From Larimichthys crocea (taxonomy: Eukaryota > Chordata > Actinopteri > Sciaenidae), in NCBI RefSeq assembly GCF_000972845.2, contig NC_040018.1, positions 14,357,157-14,421,156 of the forward strand: 64,000 nucleotides of DNA, in the 5' to 3' direction. The position numbers and the translations under genes were made by a program. The notes under the pieces are model-generated. The model was not told where the DNA came from, made no database searches, and saw nothing but the letters and a program-made list of their open reading frames with translations. This document shows, in pieces, positions 59,901 through 64,000 of this stretch (positions are counted from its first letter, which is position 1; every line of letters starts with the position of its first letter).

Positions 59901-62715
59901 CATCTATATGTAGTAATTGTGTGTGTCCAAGTAAAAAAAACCTGTGTCTTTTGTGTGTCATGGTGCAGATGTATTATACCTCATCTAGGCCATAGTCACT
60001 AGTTGGATTGAGTCCCTATAGTGTCAGGTTGCAGGATACACCCTTTCTAATTTTATGGCGAATATAACCACTTTAACTGCTTCTCATGAAAATCTTTGGA
60101 CATCTAAAGCAGAGGGTGTTGAACTTATCTCCTTCCTCCTTCATGTCTTCCCTTTTTTGCAACCTCAAAAAGATTCATCTGACCTACAGAGTACATCTAA
60201 GATCACTGATGGAGGAACTTAATTTGTTTAAGCACACTGGCATGAAAATGACTTGGACAGTTCCACGTCTAAATAAGTATAATAAAGTGTTACAATAAGT
60301 CTGTCATCACTGCGTCACTTCCTAGTATTTGTGCTAAATGTTAGAACAACAGCTCTGCACACTGAATACAGAAGAAGGAGATCAGGTCACTCGAGACGAG
60401 TTTGTCTTGAAACCATAAATTTCCACTTAAGTGACGTCAAAGTTATTGTTTGTTTTGTATGTTTTTTAAAACAGTTTCACATGTACAGCTTGCTTTAATG
60501 CTTTAGTGTATATACCTGGCTTATACTGAGTGAAAACTGTTTTGAGGCCTTCACCATCTCACTGAATTGGAGATTCATGCGCATCATTTTCTACTTTCTT
60601 ACTTTTGTGTGAATCACTGACATGTAGTGTTCATCACTTAGATGAGAAAATTGATACCGCTTTCATGTTCAACAAAAACCATGTTACTTCCATCATCCGG
60701 TGAACTTAGCTTAGCATAAAGACTGGAAACAAGGGGAAACAACTAGCCTGCCTCTATCCACCTATCTACACCTCTAAAACCGCCTGCCATGAAACAACAT
60801 TTTTACAACTATTACATAGAGATCTAACAAACAAGCTGCAACATGTAAACTAGTGCCCTTTAGAGGTGCTGGTAGGCAGTTTCAGGGGTGCAAACTGTGT
60901 CCCTACTGAAATACAACTTTACACTAAGCACACGCGTGTCCCTCTGCACTTTGTGTGAGCTCGCTCTTGACCAGATTGTCCTCTGTCATCAGTTTCAATA
61001 GTCCCGGTCACACCCTCTCAATGGGAATGACATTCAAAGATTACAGCAGCGTGTTATCAGGAGAGCGTGTCCAGGGATCGTATCTAGACAAATACCATGC
61101 CCCTTGGCCAAGGTTTACTCAAAACATAGCACCATGTATCTCTGCGCACAGTAAAAAGACCAAAAGACTTCTCAGTGCCAACAATAAGGGAAGTCACACT
61201 CAGTTCTCATTGTCAACTCTGACATCAGCCTCTGGATCACAAATCCTGAACACAAACAAAGGCAGGGCCATTTCAACAAGCACACTTACAGCCTGCAGCG
61301 AATCTCAATAATATTTCACATAGTTACTGTGTGCTTTAACAGACACTGATACTGTACACAGTGTAATTCTGCAAATACCATTTTCATGAGCTAGTTTGTT
61401 TGGTTGCCAGCTACTGAGTCAATACTGTTTCAGCTCTCAGGTGTCTCAGGTGTCTGTGAGATATCAAAAAAAATTGTCTGTTCAGCAAACATCGTAAATG
61501 GTCTGAACTGAGCTTTGAAGTAAATGTGAAACAGCTGTGTGTGCATTATCACATGCACACACCCTCATGTCAGGATTGTGTAACCGGTCAAGATGATAAA
61601 AAACAGATCAATCTCAGTTGCTCCACCATCTTTCTATCTCAGTATTTTATGGTGAATTAATGTTTTATTTTCTGTACTTATTATCCTTTAGTTAGTCAAG
61701 GAGAGAAAGGTCATTCATTTAACTACATTAAGCCTTTACCTATCTAAACAGAGCCGTTATGGAAGGACCTGGAGGACGTGGAGGCAGGATGTTGCATGGT
61801 TTAATTGTAGGAATTTCAGTGTGGGAGATATACGACTTACTGTGTCTGAGTTAGCACTTTTTGGCTCCTTGTTTTCATTATCACCCGCATGTAGAGTTAA
61901 CCTGAGACGCCTGATCCTCCTCTGTGAAAAACAAACAGACAAAAGGCAAATAAATTATGTTCTAATTTAAATGATTTTTTGCATTCACCACGTGAAACCA
62001 TATAGAAGAGCTGACAATAACACATAACTGAAACTGAGGTGGTAGGATGGCTGACCCAAGAGTTTATTGCAAAGTTTATGTAAATGATGCAGTATGGGTG
62101 CACCCTTTGTAATATTTACAGCACAGTGGGTGCTTTGTTTGCTTCAGTAACAAACAAACATATTGTAAAGTTATATATTTTCAAGTTTAAGATTATTCCA
62201 AAAACACTCATGCAGTAATAAATCCACCATACTCATGTTTACTAAATAATAAGTTATTTCTTTGTTAGAAAACAATGGGAATAACTTTAAAGGCTGGTTC
62301 AGTACAAAGGCCTGTATTATCAGAGAGCTGTTCAAATAAACATGACAGCCCTGCCTGCTGCACACTCAGCTCCCATTACATGCTCTTGCAAGTGAACACA
62401 TCCTATAACAAACATAAACTGAAAATGAACCAGAAAATGTTAGCTGGGAAAATTTAGGAAAACAAGTAAGAAACAAGTGGCTACAGAGTTAAAAGCAACA
62501 AGGGACAAACAGAGAAGGGTGGGGGAAAAAAACACAGGACTGTTTGCAAAATACAAAAAAGAAGGGGGAGTAAAAAGGGGTGAGACAGAGGGATAGTTCC
62601 AGTGTCCTGAATCTCTGGGACTTCTTACCTCACTTAAAGACTCTGGAGAGTCCTCTGTTGTTGTGGTAGTGGTGGTGGTGGTGGAAACCGTTCGTCCAGA
62701 ACCGTAGCGAAGCAT
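53288..62715 (-). CDS. myzap: Myocardial zonula adherens protein, 14 exons
   Basis: Coiled-coil protein of the cardiac intercalated disc and other adherens junctions; in mammals it interacts with ZO-1 and activates Rho-dependent SRF signalling. Fourteen exons join in frame to 2124 nt, 707 residues, against 466 in human. Landmarks are RRIRRLRLTL (30-39), KVYGVVQRT (107-115), LQDEMRYIREVRDSLEKVRE (133-152), RMYG, long heptad-rich coiled coil about 145-470 with EEKLQEEQRKHREE (287-300), RERIKHLNDMVFCQQRKVK (391-409), and TREIGVGCDLLP (466-477), nearly identical to human. Exon 14 then adds a Pro/Ser/Thr repeat domain absent from human before ending in SRTPVYSPFMKLMEIT, the counterpart of the human NYTPYTRVLELT tail. 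Start chosen as MLRYGSG at 62715 because human begins MLRSTST; an in-frame ATG at 62793 would add 26 residues. Confidence 0.93.
53681..53860 (-). repeat. myzap: Coding minisatellite, 18/36-bp unit in myzap exon 14
   Basis: Tandem hexapeptide (T/I)QP(S/L)SP, paired into a 12-residue, 36-nt higher unit, five higher units long and decaying toward the 3' end (IQLSSPVEPSFH). Units differ by whole-codon-preserving changes, so copy-number variation would keep frame. It is rich in SP/TP dipeptides that proline-directed kinases could use. Confidence 0.88.
54082..54188 (-). CDS. myzap: myzap exon 13
   Basis: 107 nt, NNELEDKLKYFMSTQNRSRE, then TREIGVGCDLLP and two bases of Arg478. Ends in phase 2, the same phase as polr2m exon 1. 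Acceptor tttcctag, donor gtgaga. Confidence 0.95.
54415..54498 (-). CDS. myzap: myzap exon 12
   Basis: 28 codons, VESLRAQVAHKDMFISELLD to IVECE; human IESLKKKLQQKQLLILQLLE. Acceptor ttgtgaag (weak pyrimidine tract), donor gtaaga. Confidence 0.92.
55251..55356 (-). CDS. myzap: myzap exon 11
   Basis: 106 nt, SKELQSETVDLRERIKHLND to KGMIEE, with human LRERIRHLDDMVHCQQKKVK. Acceptor ttgtctag, donor gtgagg. Confidence 0.95.
55851..55945 (-). CDS. myzap: myzap exon 10
   Basis: 95 nt, EKGQLQNKLQECEQRLRLLE, then LTDTTDATVVK and two bases of Lys379 (phase 2). Human has ELTDSDKERYQ here. Acceptor ttttacag, donor gtacgt. Confidence 0.92.
56035..56163 (-). CDS. myzap: myzap exon 9
   Basis: 43 codons, AQLDEYIRRLEEAEKTIK to VERLLDCMGK, continuous heptads; human EEKDQRIGELDRLIERMEK. 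Acceptor tcacacag, donor gtaaag. Confidence 0.94.
56420..56545 (-). CDS. myzap: myzap exon 8
   Basis: 42 codons, VESSREANTQALHELSAK to EEIENLQ with EEKLQEEQRKH identical to human. Acceptor tgtccag, donor gtctgc. Confidence 0.95.
57074..57226 (-). CDS. myzap: myzap exon 7
   Basis: 51 codons, coiled coil: KSLIENCQNRVDRREELK to AAAQAENQTLRLQ; human MDKLREKQRQLEVAQVENQL aligns. Acceptor ctttacag, donor gtaact. Confidence 0.93.
57333..57446 (-). CDS. myzap: myzap exon 6
   Basis: 38 codons, AANSQRKSLESEVKVRTTAM, then ENFDQMNSSLISANLSLQ; human SALDRFNAMNSALASDSIGL. Acceptor gtctgcag, donor gtaaca. Confidence 0.93.
57536..57628 (-). CDS. myzap: myzap exon 5
   Basis: 31 codons, VRDSLEKVRERMYGQFGGMQ to LSQEIR; human VRATLEKVRKRMYGDY. 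Start of the main coiled coil. Acceptor tatatag, donor gtaatg. Confidence 0.94.
57774..57938 (-). CDS. myzap: myzap exon 4
   Basis: 55 codons, HLGDMTNGVPETSLQHHG, then KVYGVVQRTGSDKQPE and LQDEMRYIRE; clear match to human VVYGVVRRSDQNQQKE and LKEEMNYIKD. Acceptor ctccctcag, donor gtgagt. Confidence 0.94.
57939..58720 (-). other. myzap: myzap intron 3
   Basis: 782 nt. Both strands carry short open frames without motifs. Nothing recognised. Confidence 0.6.
58721..58813 (-). CDS. myzap: myzap exon 3
   Basis: 31 codons, AEKEKDVNRAWKKKNG to SPQQ. The charged Lys-rich content fits human EKKIERKEQLLD but identity is low, so this is the least certain internal exon. Acceptor ttctgtag, donor gtagac. 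Confidence 0.75.
58814..61840 (-). other. myzap: myzap intron 2 (largest)
   Basis: 3.0 kb. Contains a TA patch (59088-59110) and the repeat copy at 60638-60775. The 118-codon plus-strand open frame at 60955-61311 is Ser/Thr-rich without motifs and is not accepted as a gene. Confidence 0.65.
60638..60775 (+). repeat. Degraded interspersed repeat (TTAGATGAGAAGATTGAT family), copy 3
   Basis: TTAGATGAGAAAATTGATAC, CTTAGCATAAAGACTGGAAA and GGGGAAACAACTAGCCTGCC in order. Shares blocks with 11328-11421 and, inverted, with 52930-53220. Best preserved of the three copies. Confidence 0.7.
61841..61921 (-). CDS. myzap: myzap exon 2
   Basis: 27 codons, RRIRRLRLTLHAGDN to NSDT; corresponds to human RRANVCRLRLTV. 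Acceptor tttcacag, donor gtaagt, phase 0. Confidence 0.88.
61922..62628 (-). other. myzap: myzap intron 1
   Basis: 707 nt, no coding signal; an A/G-rich stretch occupies 62515-62580. Confidence 0.65.
62629..62715 (-). CDS. myzap: myzap exon 1
   Basis: 29 codons: MLRYGSGRTVS, nine Thr in a row encoded by mixed ACC/ACT/ACA codons, then EDSPESLSE. Donor gtaaga, phase 0. The Thr run comes from a trinucleotide-like repeat and may vary in length. Confidence 0.8.
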
Positions 62716-63000
62716 GTCTCCTCTTATGTCCACTCCACTCCTCGCTTCTCTTCCCCTCTCCCTCTCCGGACCTCCTCCCACCCTTCCTCTCACTCTCCTT
62801 CCTGAGTTCTGCTCAAACTCTCTCTTAGAGCGACCATCTGCCCCTGGCTCCAGCCAGGGAAAAGGAAGGGAAATTCCAGTCTGTCACGTCTGGTGTTGGT
62901 GGTGGGAGTCCACAGGGCCCCCAGAGGTTCCCTCTCAGTCAGTGAAATGATCAGGTGCAATCCAGTTCCACACAAACACAACTATGCCATTGTTTTAATT
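62716..63000 (-). promoter_or_regulatory. myzap: myzap 5' UTR and proximal promoter region
   Basis: GC-rich stretch before the start codon. It has a perfect palindrome CCCTGGCT-CC-AGCCAGGG at 62842-62859 and GGGAAATTCC at 62868-62877, a full NF-kB consensus. An in-frame ATG at 62793 means the start could be further up. No clear TATA box. Confidence 0.5.
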
Positions 63001-63805
63001 CCAGCCAGACTGCTAGTAAATCCACCTGGCTGACAGGCTTGTCAGTCACTCAGCGACCCTGCCTAAGTCTCTCTGACTCTCTGTGTGTCTCTGAGTACCC
63101 ATCAGACCTGTCAGGCCACATTTCAGTTACCTCCTGCCCTGAGAGCAGGACTTTCACAGGGCGGGTCCTCTTACATGGGCTGGGACAGGTGGAGCACTTC
63201 TTATCAAGAGGTGTGGCTCAAAAAGAAGACTTAGTGTTCACTTCACAGCTGAGGTTTGACAGTATATTCCTGCCAACATTTATACATTTCAATAATCCAG
63301 TTTTAATCCAAAAACTGCAAAATGTATTTGAACTATGTCACAGTTTTTAACTGTTCTTAAAGCTTCTTCTTGAACATTTCTGTTTTATCCTACTTTCAAC
63401 TTCCAGTAATATTGTACTTTTTACTCCACTACACTTTATTTGACAGCTATAGTTGCAGTCAACTTTACACACAAAACACATTATTATATTATTATATTAT
63501 ATTATCTCCATCTTGACCAATTTAAATACAGATTACATATTAAAACGGTAATTAGTAGTTTGAACACAAGACTCTTATTTGTATTGGAGTATTTTTGTAG
63601 TGTGGTGTTTCTAGTTTTACTTTACTATTTGAATGCTCACACTGTGTGAGAGAAACTTCTTCCAGTTAAATTACACTTTATACAGAAGGTGCAGGAGGTG
63701 TCTCTTAGTATAACGGTTACTTTAGTCAATAAATTATTGATACTGTTGATAGTGGATAGTGATGAAAAGGAAGACAACAGGTCAAACATTATTTTTTAAT
63801 GTTAC
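63001..63805. other. Upstream of myzap, repeat remnant
   Basis: 63385-63480 contains TTTACTCCACTACACTTTAT and TTGACAGCTATAGTTGCAGT, the wording of a common fish repeat (degraded), followed by TTATAT repeats to about 63507. The plus-strand open frame 62955-63350 has no motifs. No gene accepted. Confidence 0.5.
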
Positions 63806-63944
63806 CTTCTGTTTCACAATGATGCGATGAATTTATGCTCATCAGCTCATACTTCCTCATCTTGTCCAATATCTTTAAGGAACAGACAGTCATCCTGACA
63901 GCCAGCTCACATTCCTCGTATGAATAGCCTGCAGTCACTCCCAT
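63806..63944 (-). CDS. Possible exon of unidentified gene
   Basis: A minus-strand frame of 46 codons, MGVTAGYSYEECELAVRM through KILDKMRKYELM to HHCETE, runs into a donor (GAAG|gtaac). A pyrimidine-rich acceptor (ttctgtgtctctag) lies at about 63955, and the ATG is preceded by an in-frame TAA, so this would be a first coding exon. The composition is protein-like, but I recognise no family and found no downstream exon. By synteny cgnl1 would be next, but this does not resemble cingulin. Confidence 0.25.
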
Positions 63945-64000
63945 TTAATAGAAACTAGAGACACAGAAGAATAGAGAATCAAGTTTAAAGGCTGAAAGTT

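Noticed and set aside
60955..61311. 118-codon plus-strand open frame in myzap intron 2
   Set aside because: Low-complexity Ser/Thr content, no family motif, no splice or promoter support.
62715..62793. Upstream in-frame ATG for myzap
   Set aside because: It would add 26 Arg/Gly-rich residues with no counterpart in human, whose protein starts MLRSTST like the downstream MLRYGSG; kept as an alternative only.
62955..63350. 131-codon plus-strand open frame upstream of myzap
   Set aside because: CT-rich sequence gives Ser/Leu runs; no motif and no matching exon.

Overview
The window is animal nuclear DNA, most probably from a ray-finned (teleost, probably percomorph) fish. The evidence is long AT-rich introns with GT/AG borders, many (CA)n/(TG)n tracts, degraded copies of repeats common in teleosts, and three vertebrate genes in a known gene order. 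No bacterial, phage or plasmid features, CRISPR arrays, tRNA or rRNA genes were seen. LAYOUT: (1) 1-16071, plus strand: aldh1a2 (retinaldehyde dehydrogenase 2) from intron 1 to the stop codon. Exons 2-13 are all present and join in frame to 479 residues, exactly the length of human residues 40-518. Exon 1 lies upstream of the window. (2) 16072-about 47650: about 31 kb with no recognisable protein-coding gene. It holds repeats, simple-sequence tracts, a large foldback element, a small retroposed insert with intact target duplications, a possible spliced non-coding transcript near 23.8-24.6 kb, and several low-repeat blocks that look like candidate regulatory DNA. (3) 48154-50809, minus strand: polr2m (Gdown1), four coding exons, 358 residues. 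(4) 53288-62715, minus strand: myzap, fourteen coding exons, 707 residues. Its last exon carries a coding minisatellite that makes the protein far longer than the 466-residue human form. (5) 62716-64000: myzap upstream region and one possible exon of an unidentified minus-strand gene. The order myzap > polr2m > < aldh1a2, with the first two in tandem and facing aldh1a2, matches human 15q21.3 and supports all three names. HOW THE GENES RELATE: the three products do not form a pathway. aldh1a2 makes retinoic acid in the cytosol. polr2m is an RNA polymerase II-associated regulator. myzap is a coiled-coil protein of cardiac cell junctions that feeds Rho/SRF signalling. myzap and polr2m are linked by position: in mammals they form the GCOM1 (GRINL1A complex) read-through locus, and the intron phases here would keep such a fusion in frame. 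MOST INTERESTING: TG tracts abutting two consecutive aldh1a2 splice acceptors; the hexapeptide minisatellite and duplicated C-terminal motif in myzap; the phase-compatible myzap-polr2m read-through; the 36.6-36.8 kb foldback element; and candidate regulatory motifs between the convergent genes. Nothing seen amounts to a wholly new biological system. The regulatory calls rest on motif reading only, without alignment.
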